Assembly: GCA_050187875.1 (NCBI GenBank)
Contig: JBFWXB010000006.1
Location: 79,880-143,879, forward strand
Length of the DNA stretch: 64,000 bases
Direction of reading: 5' to 3'
Source: JAFKKS01 sp050187875
Lineage (GTDB): Bacteria; Pseudomonadota; Alphaproteobacteria; Rhizobiales; Xanthobacteraceae
Shown here piece by piece: positions 16,404 through 25,991 of this stretch; position 1 is the stretch's first letter; each line of letters begins with the position of its first letter. The notes under the pieces were generated by a model. It saw only the letters and a list, made by a program, of their open reading frames with translations, was not told the DNA's origin and did no database searches. Both the position numbers and the translations under genes were made by a program.

Positions 16404-17024
16404 TCAGCCGCGGAACCAGCGCTCGTAGCGTTCGACGCGTTGCGCGAGCTCGGCGCGCTGTGCCGGCGTGAGCACCTCAGCGGCCGCAACGAGCGCATCC
16501 GTCAGCCGCTTCGATGCGGTGTCGGCGAGCTTGAGCTGCTCGGTGCGCAGCGTTTCGACCCGCGCGTGATCGATCGTCGGCGCGGCGAGCGCCTCGCGCA
16601 GCTGCTTGCGGCCTTCGAGATGCTGCGCGCGCAGGGCATAGAGATCGTCGGCGGCCTTCTCCACGATTGCTGAGACCTTCTTGCGCTGCTCGCTGCTGCC
16701 GTCGACGATGCTCATGACATTGTCGACGCCGCGCTCGATCCGGCCGGGGAAGAAGATGCGCGAGGCGAAGGCCGGCGGGCCGCCGGGGCCGCCTTGCATC
16801 CAGGCATGCGGGCCATGATGCCAGCCGGGGCCAGGCGCGAAGCCGTAGGAGCTCTTGGTGATCACCGCGCCGATCAAGCCGCCGACGAGCAGCAGCACGC
16901 TTGCGAAGATCACACGGCGGACGCCGCCGCCGCGGCCACGGCATCCACGCTGGCTGTTCGGCGTCGCTGCGCCTTGCTGCGGCTGCGGAGCAGGAGCCGC
17001 GTTCTCGGAGTCGATATGCGTCAT
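16404..17024 (-). CDS. Spy/CpxP-like periplasmic (membrane-anchored) stress protein
   Basis: The 206-residue protein is taken from the ATG at 17024, which has GAGGA 7 nt upstream. A short cytoplasmic N-terminus precedes one transmembrane helix (about 37-56). The periplasmic part begins Gly/Pro/His-rich (GPGWHHGPHAWMQGG), a plausible metal-binding loop. It ends in a long helical region carrying the LTxxQ signature, LTPAQRAELAQRVERYERW. This is the heavy-metal sensor/CpxP family. It is the first gene of the cluster with the response regulator and kinase, where such proteins typically feed back on the kinase. That role is inferred. Confidence 0.85.
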   Translation of the reverse strand: MTHIDSENAAPAPQPQQGAATPNSQRGCRGRGGGVRRVIFASVLLLVGGLIGAVITKSSYGFAPGPGWHHGPHAWMQGGPGGPPAFASRIFFPGRIERGVDNVMSIVDGSSEQRKKVSAIVEKAADDLYALRAQHLEGRKQLREALAAPTIDHARVETLRTEQLKLADTASKRLTDALVAAAEVLTPAQRAELAQRVERYERWFRG

Positions 17025-17182
17025 GGCAGGTCCTCGATTGCGATTGGGCACGCGCCCGATGCTCGCAAGCTAGGAGCCGGCCATTTCGCCGGATTGTCGG
17101 CAATGTAAAGAAACGTAAAGCGCGCGCCGATGTGCCGTGCGTTGCGATTAATGCTCCGACGAAACGACGCGACGAGGCAGAA

Positions 17183-17287
17183 CACCCTCTCCCGTGGGGA
17201 GAGGGTTGGGGTGAGGGCGTACGGACTCTCGTAGGCCCTAACCCCTCACCCGGCGCTTCGCGCCGACCTCTCCCTATGGGAGAGGTG
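17183..17287. repeat. Intergenic repeat, ACCCTCTCCC type
   Basis: The left block CACCCTCTCCCGTGGGGAGA continues GGGTTGGGGTGAGGG. The right block is CCCTCACCCGGCGCTTCGCG, then CCTCTCCCTATGGGAGAGG. The ends and the GGTGAGGG/CCCTCACC blocks are inverted. It lies between the Spy-like gene and the end of hemB. Confidence 0.8.
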
Positions 17288-17313
17288 AAGCACGCGCTCT
17301 GCGATGATAGCCG

Positions 17314-18375
<1,062 letters not shown>

Positions 18376-18450
18376 GGGGGTCTCCGATTGCCCTCCTTTT
18401 AGCCGTTCCAAAGCGGATCGGCCAGACGAAGGCGAGGCGTTGCCGCGCGC

Positions 18451-18598
18451 AACCCTCCCCCTTGCGGGGAGGGTCGACCACGAAGTGCGTCGGGGCGGGG
18501 GGTCGTTGTGAGACTCATGACACTGACCCCCACCCCCGACCGGGGTCCCCATCGCTTGCGCGATGGGGTGCCCCACCTCCCCGCAAGGGGGAGGGGAG
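18451..18598. repeat. Intergenic repeat, CCCTCCCC type, in the hemB/hydratase divergent region
   Basis: AACCCTCCCCCTTGCGGGGA leads the element and CCTCCCCGCAAGGGGGAGGG closes it. In between are GGGGTCCCCATCGCTTGCGC and GATGGGGTGCCCC, which form another hairpin. The whole 18376-18715 gap holds no gene. The promoters of hemB and the downstream hydrolase gene must lie in its two edges, but I see no clear -35/-10 pair. Confidence 0.75.
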
Positions 18599-18715
18599 TC
18601 AGGCCGATCGCCGCGGCAGGGCGCGAAATACGAACATCGAATTGACGGCGCTGACACATTTGCCCCAGTAAAGAGATCGTGAGTTTCCGCTTACCTCCGC
18701 GTCCCGCCCGCCATC

Positions 18716-19777
18716 ATGCCGCTTGAGCCTGAAATCCTGTTCGAACGCCGTGGCGCCGCGGGCGTGATCACGCTCAACCGGCCGCAGGCGCTCAACGCCG
18801 TGACGCATCCGATGGTGCGCGCGCTCGCGACCAAGCTCGGCGAATGGGCGAAGGACCCGGCGATCACGCGCGTCCTCGTCACCTCGTCGGGCGAGCGCGC
18901 CTTCTCCGCCGGCGGCGACATCCGCGTGCTCTACGACCTCGGCCGCGGCGGCAAGCACGCTGACGCGTTGCGCTTCTGGCGCGAGGAGTACACGCTCAAC
19001 ACGCTGATCAAGCGCTACCCGAAGCCCTATGTCGCGCTCATCGACGGCATCGTCATGGGCGGCGGCGTCGGCGTCTCCATCCATGGCTCGCATCGCGTCG
19101 CCGGCGACCGCTTCCAGTTCGCGATGCCGGAAGTCGGCATCGGCTTCTTTCCCGACGTCGGCGCCACCTGGTTCCTGCCGCGTATGCCGGGCGAAACGGG
19201 GACCTATTGCGCGCTGACCGGCGAGCGGCTGAAAGCAGCCGATGCGCTCGCGACCGGCATCGCCACGCATCACGTCGCTTCCGACCGCTGGCGCGAATTG
19301 ACCGCGGCCTTATGCGGCAATACGCCCGTCGATGCCGTCCTGGCGGCGTTCCATGAGCCGATGGGGCTCGGACCCTTGACGGTGCGCCGCAAGGCGGTCG
19401 ATGTCCTCTTCTCCCTCAACAACGTCGAAGACCTGATGGCGACCCTCGATCATGAGGCGATATCGGGAAGCGACAGCGCAGGCTTTGCCGGCGCGACCGC
19501 CGCCCTGATGCGGTCGAAATCGCCGACCAGCCTCAAGCTCGCACTGGCGCAGGTGCGCCGGGGGAAGAAGGCATCGTTCACGGACTGTATGAAGATGGAA
19601 TTTCGTATCGTGTCGCGCGTCGTGCGCGGCCACGATTTCTACGAAGGCGTGCGTGCGCTGATCATCGACAAAGACCGCGCGCCCATGTGGAAGCCTGAAA
19701 CCTTGGCGGACGTGAGCGAGGCGGAGATCGAACGCCATTTCGCGCCGCTCGAATCCGGAGAGCTCGAACTGCCGTGA
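18716..19777 (+). CDS. 3-hydroxyisobutyryl-CoA hydrolase (enoyl-CoA hydratase family)
   Basis: The enzyme hydrolyses 3-hydroxyisobutyryl-CoA to free 3-hydroxyisobutyrate in valine breakdown. The 353-residue length and the C-terminal extension (FTDCMKMEFRIVSRVVRGHDFYEGVRALIIDKD) match this subgroup rather than true enoyl-CoA hydratases of about 260 residues. The crotonase fold motifs are visible: AFSAGGDIR oxyanion-hole segment, IDGIVMGGGVGVS, and catalytic Glu in MPEVGIGFFPDVGATWFLPR. Its product is the substrate of the dehydrogenase encoded two genes downstream, which supports the call. Confidence 0.92.
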   Translation: MPLEPEILFERRGAAGVITLNRPQALNAVTHPMVRALATKLGEWAKDPAITRVLVTSSGERAFSAGGDIRVLYDLGRGGKHADALRFWREEYTLNTLIKRYPKPYVALIDGIVMGGGVGVSIHGSHRVAGDRFQFAMPEVGIGFFPDVGATWFLPRMPGETGTYCALTGERLKAADALATGIATHHVASDRWRELTAALCGNTPVDAVLAAFHEPMGLGPLTVRRKAVDVLFSLNNVEDLMATLDHEAISGSDSAGFAGATAALMRSKSPTSLKLALAQVRRGKKASFTDCMKMEFRIVSRVVRGHDFYEGVRALIIDKDRAPMWKPETLADVSEAEIERHFAPLESGELELP

Positions 19778-19808
19778 ATAGTCAGCGTGTGATGTCTGGA
19801 GGCCGATA

Positions 19809-20246
19809 TTGAGCGACAGGCGCTCGATGACCGATCCGATGCAAGGCCTCGAAGCCGCGTCGCGCCCGGAGCGCACCGATTGGGCGCGGTGGCTGCTCCT
19901 CTATGTCCGTGTGCTCGCCGCCATCTCGATGGTCAAGGGGCTGTTCCATTGGGCCGTCGTCTGCGGGCTCATGGACGGCGCGGAATCGACCTTCGACATG
20001 GCGCCGGTCGCCTGGAAGTCGGCGACGATCTTTTTTGCCGTGATCGACCTTGTCGCCGCGGTCGGGCTCTGGCTCGCGGCGGCCTGGGGCGGCGTGGTAT
20101 GGCTCACGGCGGCGATTTCGATGGCGGCCGTGGAGGTTCTGTTTCCCCAGGTCTATGGCGGGAGCATTTGGGTGGTCGTCGCGGAGATCCTCGCGATCGC
20201 CGTCTATCTCTGGCTGGCTTTGATGGCCGGCGAGCGCGACGAATGA
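19809..20246 (+). CDS. DUF6163-type small integral membrane protein
   Basis: The 145-residue protein starts at a TTG (19809) supported by GGAGG with 6-nt spacing; an ATG at 19827 is the alternative but has no such site. It has four predicted hydrophobic helices: around LLLYVRVLAAISMVKGLFHW, ATIFFAVIDLVAAVGLWLAA, GVVWLTAAISMAAVEVLF and SIWVVVAEILAIAVYLWLAL. Its look and context match a rhizobial conserved membrane family (DUF6163). It sits between two valine-catabolism genes with short gaps and is probably co-transcribed, but no function is known. Confidence 0.75.
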   Translation: MSDRRSMTDPMQGLEAASRPERTDWARWLLLYVRVLAAISMVKGLFHWAVVCGLMDGAESTFDMAPVAWKSATIFFAVIDLVAAVGLWLAAAWGGVVWLTAAISMAAVEVLFPQVYGGSIWVVVAEILAIAVYLWLALMAGERDE

Positions 20247-20277
20247 AACGCGAAACGACAAAGAAGGGGGAGTGAAC

Positions 20278-21165
20278 ATGGCACGCGTCGGATTCATCGG
20301 GCTCGGCAATATGGGGCTTCCGATGGCGCTCAATCTGGTCAAGGCCGGGCACGCCGTGCAGGGCTTCGACCTGAACGCGGACGCGGTTGCAAAGCTGGTG
20401 GAGGCCGGCGGGACGGCCGCGAGCTCGGTCCATAACGCGGCGTCCGGCGTTGATGTCGTCGTCACCATGCTTCCCGCGGGCCAGCATGTCCGCGAGGTCT
20501 ATACGGGGGCGGGCGGCGTGCTCGCGAGCGTCGACCCGAACACGCTGCTGATCGATTCCTCGACCATCGACGTCGCGAGCGCTCGGGCCGTGGCGGAAGC
20601 CGCGGCGGCGAAGAAGCTCCTCATGATCGACGCGCCGGTATCGGGCGGCGTCGGCGGCGCGCAGGCCGGCACCCTGACGTTCATGGTCGGTGGCCCCGAC
20701 CGCGCCTTCGAGCAGGCGAAGCCCTATCTCGACGTCATGGGCAAGACGATCGTGCACGCCGGCGGGGCGGGCAACGGACAGGCCGCGAAGATCTGCAACA
20801 ACATGATCCTCGGCGTATCGATGATCGCGACCTGCGAGGGCTTTCTTCTTGCCGAGAAGCTTGGGCTCGAGGCGCAGAAGCTTTTCGACATCGCTTCGAA
20901 ATCGTCGGGCCAGTGCTGGTCGATAACGAACTACTGCCCCGTTCCCGGGCCGGTGCCGACCTCGCCGGCGAACCGCGACTACCAGCCGGGCTTTACCGCG
21001 GCGATGATGCTCAAGGACCTCAAGCTCGCGCAGGAGGCCGCTCGCGCCAACGGCGCGACCTCGCCGATGGGCGCCGGCGCAGCGGCGGTGTTCGACCAGT
21101 TCGTTGAGGAAGGCGGCGGAGCCACTGATTTCTCCGGCATCATCCGCTTCCTGCGCGGCAAATAA
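20278..21165 (+). CDS. mmsB: 3-hydroxyisobutyrate dehydrogenase
   Basis: MmsB oxidises 3-hydroxyisobutyrate to methylmalonate semialdehyde with NAD+ in valine degradation. The ATG at 20278 follows AAGGGGGAG and gives 295 residues. The N-terminal Rossmann fold shows VGFIGLGNMGLPMALNL. The substrate motif is DAPVSGGVGGAQAGTLTFMVGG, and the catalytic lysine region is GNGQAAKICNNMILG. The C-terminal ends DFSGIIRFLRG. It completes a pathway pair with the hydrolase at 18716-19777. Confidence 0.95.
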   Translation: MARVGFIGLGNMGLPMALNLVKAGHAVQGFDLNADAVAKLVEAGGTAASSVHNAASGVDVVVTMLPAGQHVREVYTGAGGVLASVDPNTLLIDSSTIDVASARAVAEAAAAKKLLMIDAPVSGGVGGAQAGTLTFMVGGPDRAFEQAKPYLDVMGKTIVHAGGAGNGQAAKICNNMILGVSMIATCEGFLLAEKLGLEAQKLFDIASKSSGQCWSITNYCPVPGPVPTSPANRDYQPGFTAAMMLKDLKLAQEAARANGATSPMGAGAAAVFDQFVEEGGGATDFSGIIRFLRGK

Positions 21166-21214
21166 GCGGCAGCGCCCGATCAGCACAGATCGCCGCCACG
21201 AGGGTGGGCGGCGC

Positions 21215-21865
21215 CTATCTCTCTTTTGTCAGAACGAAGTGGGTCGCGTTTTGCGTCGGACAGTGTTCGGTGCAGCGGTAACCGAGCGCGGCCGTATCGA
21301 TCCCGGCGAAGAGATGTTCGCCCGAGCCGAGGAGCACCGGGGAGATCGCAAGGTGCATCTCGTCGATTAACCCGGCGCGTAGGTATTGCCGGATCGTCTC
21401 CGCGCCTCCGCCGATGCGCACATCCTTGCCGTTAGCGGCTCGCTGGGCGCGCTCCAGCGCCGCTTCGATGCCGCCGGTCACGAAGTGAAAGACCGTGCCG
21501 CCCGCCATGGTGATCGGCGCACGTTCATGGTGCGTGAGCACGAAGACGGGGCAGTGGTAGGGGGGATTGTCGCCCCACCATCCCTTCCAATTGTCATCGG
21601 GCCACGGTCCGCGAACCGGGCCGAACATATTTCGCCCCAGGATCCACGCGCCGACATTCGCGAAACTGCGCGCGGCGAAGTCGTCGTCGGTCCCGGTCGT
21701 GCCGTCCTCTTTTCCGAGCACCATCTGCTGGAATGTGCGGGTCGGGACGAACCATCCGTGCAGACTTTCGCCGCCTTCACCTAAGGGCTTCTCGAGGGTC
21801 TGGTTGGGGCCGGCGCCGAAGCCGTCGAGCGAGACGGTGAAGCAATTCACGCGAAGCTTTGGCAC
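21215..21865 (-). CDS. Dihydrofolate reductase-fold (RibD C-terminal-like) protein
   Basis: The 216-residue protein starts at a GTG at 21865 behind GGGAGGA with 6-nt spacing. It has the DHFR/RibD-C fold, seen in LRVNCFTVSLDGFGAG at the start, VGAWILGRNMFG, VRIGGGAETIRQYLRAGLIDEMHLAISPVLLG in the second half. Members of this group are NADPH-dependent reductases of unknown substrate and are not the folate enzyme itself. It stands alone, converging on mmsB. An inverted repeat 38-90 bp upstream may be its operator. Confidence 0.85.
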   Translation of the reverse strand: MPKLRVNCFTVSLDGFGAGPNQTLEKPLGEGGESLHGWFVPTRTFQQMVLGKEDGTTGTDDDFAARSFANVGAWILGRNMFGPVRGPWPDDNWKGWWGDNPPYHCPVFVLTHHERAPITMAGGTVFHFVTGGIEAALERAQRAANGKDVRIGGGAETIRQYLRAGLIDEMHLAISPVLLGSGEHLFAGIDTAALGYRCTEHCPTQNATHFVLTKER

Positions 21866-21902
21866 AGGTTGTCCTCCCGGCGGCCGTGAACAGTCCTAAC
21901 AG

Positions 21903-21955
21903 ATTGCAAATCGCAACCAGATATCTCTCTGTCATAACCGGTTGCATTTTGCAAT
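21903..21955. promoter_or_regulatory. Imperfect inverted repeat upstream of the DHFR-fold gene
   Basis: ATTGCAAATCGCAACC (21903-21918) and GGTTGCATTTTGCAAT (21940-21955) are inverted copies with two mismatches, separated by 21 bp. The element lies 38-90 bp upstream of the GTG start of the gene at 21215-21865. It has the size and symmetry of a paired repressor-binding site, but no regulator gene is adjacent. Confidence 0.5.
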
Positions 21956-22272
21956 CGCAATGGAGCCCTTGGCGGCGCCTCCGGAGCCAGGCGAACCGAA
22001 ATCGCGCGGATTCGAGGCGTTTTCGCAAGGATTCGTTGTGATCTGAACGTCCTTAATGAGTCTTAAGAATGGTGGTCAGCGTACAACCGATGAGGATTGT
22101 AAATTTTCTTCACCTTTATCAGTCACTTGACGTTCACTATTACAGATAAACCCAATCTTTATTGTACAATTTAAGCCGATCTTAGATCGTTTGACGCTAA
22201 TGTGCCCACAGATGACGGGGAACAGGGCTCGGTCATCAATAATAGAACACAAGTTGAAAAAGGGCGTCATTC
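21956..22272. other. AT-richer promoter region of ldtR, no gene
   Basis: This 317-bp stretch is clearly less GC-rich than its surroundings, especially 22020-22260. It contains no open frame worth calling. It must hold the ldtR promoter, and AAAAAGGG before the ATG at 22273 may serve as ribosome binding site. I could not assign promoter boxes with confidence. Confidence 0.5.
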
Positions 22273-22785
22273 ATGAAGACAGTAGCAAAGATGGTGGAAC
22301 CGGCCGATCGTCAGGCGCGCTTCGACCATATTCAGCCTCACTATCTCGAAGCTTTGACGCTCGTTGAGAGACTGCACCGCCGGTTGCTCGACGTGATCAA
22401 GGACGAATTCGATCGTCGTGGTCGCGCCGACATCAATGCGGTACAGGCGCTTCTCTTGTTCAACATCGGGGACAAGGAACTCACGGCGGGCGAGCTTCGC
22501 ACCCGCGGCTACTATCTCGGGTCGAACGTCTCGTACAATCTGAAGAAGCTTGTCGAGATGGGCTTCCTCGACCATCAGCGCTCGCGTGTGGACCGCCGTT
22601 CGGTGCGCATCAAGCTGACCGACAAGGGGCGGGACATCCGCGTCATCGTGGACGAGCTTTACAAGAAGCACGTGCGCACCGTGGAGCAGGTGGGCGGCAT
22701 CTCGGCGGAGGAATTCGCCGGGCTCAACAAGGCGCTGCATCGCCTCGAGCGCTTCTGGACCGACCAGATTCTCTATCGCCTCTGA
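22273..22785 (+). CDS. ldtR: MarR-family regulator LdtR
   Basis: LdtR is a MarR-type DNA-binding regulator first studied in Liberibacter and Sinorhizobium, where it controls L,D-transpeptidase genes and osmotic stress tolerance. The 170-residue protein has a winged helix-turn-helix: INAVQALLLFNIGDKELTAGEL and RGYYLGSNVSYNLKKLVEMGFLDHQRSRVDRRSVRIKLTDKG. Helical dimerisation segments lie at both ends. It is followed by a strong terminator and then the transpeptidase gene, its expected target. Confidence 0.93.
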   Translation: MKTVAKMVEPADRQARFDHIQPHYLEALTLVERLHRRLLDVIKDEFDRRGRADINAVQALLLFNIGDKELTAGELRTRGYYLGSNVSYNLKKLVEMGFLDHQRSRVDRRSVRIKLTDKGRDIRVIVDELYKKHVRTVEQVGGISAEEFAGLNKALHRLERFWTDQILYRL

Positions 22786-22842
22786 GAGGCGGATACGACG
22801 GACCCTGAAAACAGGGCCGCCAGATAACAGGGATGTCAAACG

Positions 22843-22869
22843 AAACCCCGGCGCTCGCGCCGGGGTTTT
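22843..22869 (+). terminator. Rho-independent terminator after ldtR
   Basis: AAACCCCGGCG (22843-22853) and CGCCGGGGTTT (22858-22868) form a perfect 11-bp stem with a 4-nt loop CTCG, ending in a run of T. It separates ldtR from the transpeptidase gene. Confidence 0.9.
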
Positions 22870-22885
22870 CGCTTTTCGGTATCCT

Positions 22886-22995
22886 CGTCATGCCCGGGCT
22901 TGACCCGGGCATCCATCTTCTTTGCGAAACGGATGGATTGCCGGGTCAAAAGGGCGTTCACGCCCGTCTGCGACGGGCTATGCCCGGCAATGACG
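22886..22995. repeat. CCCGGG-type palindromic repeat with inserted hairpin
   Basis: Left arm CGTCATGCCCGGGCTTGACC; right arm GATTGCCGGGTCAAAAGGGC with the insert GGGCGTTCACGCCCGTCTGC, then TGCCCGGCAATGACG. Same subfamily as 16188-16311. The 22996-23144 remainder before the next gene holds nothing recognisable. Confidence 0.8.
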
Positions 22996-23144
22996 AAGGA
23001 GCACCTGTGCCCGCCAAGCCGCGCAGCGCCTCGATCGCGCGCCGTGCGCGATCTCGTGAAGCGCTCCGCCATTGTCGCTTAACCATGGCCATGCTAGCCG
23101 AGCGGTGGGCTGGGTCGGGGTATCTGTCGAGGCGGGACGACGGA

Positions 23145-24431
23145 ATGACCAAGGGACGCGGCGGGACAAACGTGCATCGGCGGGATTTTTTGCGGCGCGC
23201 AGGCGGTGCCTTTGCAGGCGTGGCGGCGACCGGGGCGGCTTTGCGCTCGGCCATGGCGCAGGACAATCTGCTCGATACGCTGATCGAACAGAGCCAGCAT
23301 GACCAATACGGGCAGGGCTTCGACGCCGCCTCTCGCACCGTGAAGATGCCGAAATCCTCGCTCCCGACGCTGTCGCCGGAGACGGTGGCGACGACGGAGC
23401 AGGCGATCGGCAAATACGAGGCGCTCGCCGCGCAAGGCGGATGGCCGAATGTGCCGCCGACCGACAAGCTGCGCGTCGGCGTGCGCCATGCGAGCGTTCC
23501 CGCCCTGCGCCAGCGGCTGATGGCGGGCGGCGACCTCGACGTGACCAGCGGCCGTTCCGACGTTTACGACACTTATGTCGAGCGCGCGGTCCGCCGCTTC
23601 CAGGCGCGGCACGGGCTCAATGTCGACGGCATCGCCCGCGACGCCACGATCGACGCCATGAATATTCCAGCGGGGGCGCGCGCAAGCCAGCTCAAGGTCA
23701 ACCTCATCCGCCTGCGCGCGATGGGCTCGTCGATGCCGCCGCGCCATGTCGTCTGCAACATCCCGGCCGCGCAGATCGAGGCGATCCAGAACGGCGTCGC
23801 CGTGACGCGCCACACCGCCGTCGTCGGCAAGCCCGACCGTGCGTCGCCCGAGATCAACAGCAAGATCGTTGAGGTCAACTTCAACCCGTATTGGACCGTG
23901 CCGGTCTCGATCGTCCGCAAGGACTTGATCCGGCTGATGCAGGACAATCCGGAATATCTCAGCCAAAACCACATCCGCATCTTCGATCCGAAGGGGACGG
24001 AGCTCGAGCCGTCGCAGATCAACTGGTATTCGGAAGAGGCGGTGAACTACCGCTTCAAGCAGGACCCGGGCAGCTTCAATTCGCTCGGCTCCATGCGCAT
24101 CAACTTCCCCAGTCCCTACGGTGTCTATATGCACGACACCCCGCTGAAAAATCTGTTCGGCGAGGATTTCCGCTTCCACTCCTCGGGCTGCGTGCGCGTG
24201 CAGAACGTGCGCGAGCTCGTCTATTGGCTGCTCTCGGAGACGCCGGCCTGGCCCCGCGAGGAGGTCGACCGGGTGCTCCAGAGCGGCGAGCGCAAGGACG
24301 CCCGGCTCGCCAAGCCGGTGCCGCTGCACTGGGTCTACATCACCGCCTGGGCGACGCCGGACGGGATCGTCCAGTTCCGCGACGACATCTACAACAAGGA
24401 TGGCCTCGGCCCCGTCGGGCAGCGGACGTAA
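23145..24431 (+). CDS. ldtP: L,D-transpeptidase with Tat signal (LdtP-like)
   Basis: The enzyme forms 3-3 cross-links in peptidoglycan or anchors proteins to it. I start at the ATG at 23145, giving 428 residues; in-frame sequence upstream runs through a repeat and is not coding. A twin-arginine signal HRRDFLRRAGGAFAGVAATG starts the protein. A peptidoglycan-binding domain follows around residues 130-175 (YVERAVRRFQARHGLNVDG). The YkuD catalytic domain has its motif HSSGCVRVQN with His345 and nucleophile Cys349. It lies downstream of ldtR, matching the known LdtR/LdtP pairing in rhizobia. Confidence 0.92.
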   Translation: MTKGRGGTNVHRRDFLRRAGGAFAGVAATGAALRSAMAQDNLLDTLIEQSQHDQYGQGFDAASRTVKMPKSSLPTLSPETVATTEQAIGKYEALAAQGGWPNVPPTDKLRVGVRHASVPALRQRLMAGGDLDVTSGRSDVYDTYVERAVRRFQARHGLNVDGIARDATIDAMNIPAGARASQLKVNLIRLRAMGSSMPPRHVVCNIPAAQIEAIQNGVAVTRHTAVVGKPDRASPEINSKIVEVNFNPYWTVPVSIVRKDLIRLMQDNPEYLSQNHIRIFDPKGTELEPSQINWYSEEAVNYRFKQDPGSFNSLGSMRINFPSPYGVYMHDTPLKNLFGEDFRFHSSGCVRVQNVRELVYWLLSETPAWPREEVDRVLQSGERKDARLAKPVPLHWVYITAWATPDGIVQFRDDIYNKDGLGPVGQRT

Positions 24432-24458
24432 GCGGCGGACTTGCTTCGGCGTCGCGTT

Positions 24459-24535
24459 CGTCATGGCCGGGCTTGACCCGGGCATCCATCGTTCTTGAAA
24501 AGGGATGGATTGCCGGGTCAAGCCCGGCAATGACG
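24459..24535. repeat. Intergenic palindromic repeat, CCCGGG type
   Basis: Left arm TCATGGCCGGGCTTGACCCG, right arm TGCCGGGTCAAGCCCGGCAA, centre GTTCTTGAAAAG. It sits 28 bp after the transpeptidase stop. Confidence 0.85.
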
Positions 24536-24686
24536 CGGAAGGTGGCGCTCCGCCACGTCACCTACATCTAGCGCGTGCAAGGCATGCCGCCGACAAGAGT
24601 TGGCGCGCCGGGCCCCATATGCTATCGCGTCCCGCAAGGCTGGCGGACGGCGAGGTCCGCGCGCCCGACCTTCTCAAGGAACCGCC

Positions 24687-25988
24687 GTGACCACCTCATC
24701 GCCTGCCGCGCGTGCCGATACTTTCTTTGCCGCCGACCTTGCGACCGCCGACCCGCAGATCGCGGAGGCGATCCGCAATGAGCTCGGCCGTCAGCGGGAC
24801 GAGATCGAGCTGATCGCGTCCGAAAACATCGTCAGCCGCGCCGTCCTCGAGGCGCAAGGCTCGGTGCTCACGAACAAATACGCGGAAGGCTATCCCGGCC
24901 GGCGCTATTACGGCGGCTGCCAATATGTCGACGTCGCCGAGACGCTTGCGATCGAGCGCGCGACGAAGCTGTTCGGCTGCCAGTTCGCCAATGTCCAGCC
25001 GCATTCCGGCGCGTCCGCGAACGAGGCGGTGTTCATGGCGCTGATGCAGCCGGGCGACACCTTCATGGGCCTCAACCTCGCTGCCGGCGGACACCTGACC
25101 CACGGCGCGCCGGTCAGCATGTCCGGCAAGTGGTTCAAGGTCGTGCCCTACGGGGTTCGCAAGGACGATCACCGCGTCGATTTCGACGAGGTCGAGAAGC
25201 TCGCGCGCGAGCATAAGCCGAAGGTGATTATCGCCGGCGGCTCCGCCTACCCGCGCGTTCTGGACTTCGCGCGCTTCCGCGCCATCGCCGACGAGGTGGG
25301 CGCCTACCTGATGGTCGACATGGCGCATTTCGCCGGCCTCGTCGCCGGCGGCGCGCATCCGAGCCCGTTCCCGCATGCGCATGTCGTCACCTCGACGACG
25401 CACAAGACGCTGCGCGGCCCGCGCGGCGGCTTCGTGCTGACCAATGACGAGGCGCTCGCGAAGAAGATCAATTCGGCGGTGTTTCCGGGCCTGCAGGGCG
25501 GGCCGCTGATGCACATCATCGCCGCGAAAGCGGTCGGCTTCGGTGAGGCGCTGCAGCCCGCGTTCAAGGTCTACGCGAAGAATGTCGTCGCCAACGCCAA
25601 GGCGCTCGCGGAGACGCTGAAATCGAAAGGTCTCGATATCGTCTCCGGCGGCACCGACACGCATCTCATGCTTGTCGACCTGCGCCCGAAGAGCCTGACC
25701 GGCAAGGTCGCCGAGGCTGCGCTCGGCCGCGCCCACATCACCTGCAACAAGAACGGCATTCCCTTCGATCCGCAGAAGCCCGGCATCACCTCCGGCGTCC
25801 GGCTTGGCACGCCAGCGGGCACGACGCGCGGCTTCGGCGTCGCCGAATTTCAGCAGGTCGGCGACCTGATCGCGGAAGTGCTCGACGTGCTCTCGCAGAA
25901 GGGAGCGGATGAGGATTCATTCGTGGAAGGCGCGGTGCGCGAGAAGGTGAAGAAACTCGTCGCACGCTTCCCGATCTACAACGGCTGA
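24687..25988 (+). CDS. glyA: Serine hydroxymethyltransferase
   Basis: GlyA interconverts serine and glycine while charging tetrahydrofolate with one carbon. The GTG at 24687 after AAGGA gives 433 residues, the normal family length; 29 more in-frame codons upstream are not conserved-looking. Key features are ELIASENIVSRAVLEAQGS, NVQPHSGASANEAV, the PLP lysine in TSTTHKTLRGPRGG, and FPGLQGGPLMH. It begins a tight gene series: nrdR starts 3 bp after its stop. Confidence 0.97.
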   Translation: MTTSSPAARADTFFAADLATADPQIAEAIRNELGRQRDEIELIASENIVSRAVLEAQGSVLTNKYAEGYPGRRYYGGCQYVDVAETLAIERATKLFGCQFANVQPHSGASANEAVFMALMQPGDTFMGLNLAAGGHLTHGAPVSMSGKWFKVVPYGVRKDDHRVDFDEVEKLAREHKPKVIIAGGSAYPRVLDFARFRAIADEVGAYLMVDMAHFAGLVAGGAHPSPFPHAHVVTSTTHKTLRGPRGGFVLTNDEALAKKINSAVFPGLQGGPLMHIIAAKAVGFGEALQPAFKVYAKNVVANAKALAETLKSKGLDIVSGGTDTHLMLVDLRPKSLTGKVAEAALGRAHITCNKNGIPFDPQKPGITSGVRLGTPAGTTRGFGVAEFQQVGDLIAEVLDVLSQKGADEDSFVEGAVREKVKKLVARFPIYNG

Positions 25989-25991
25989 TCC

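Noticed and set aside
22833..23144. N-terminal extension of the L,D-transpeptidase
   Set aside because: The extension reads through the ldtR terminator and a palindromic repeat; the Tat signal fits the ATG at 23145.
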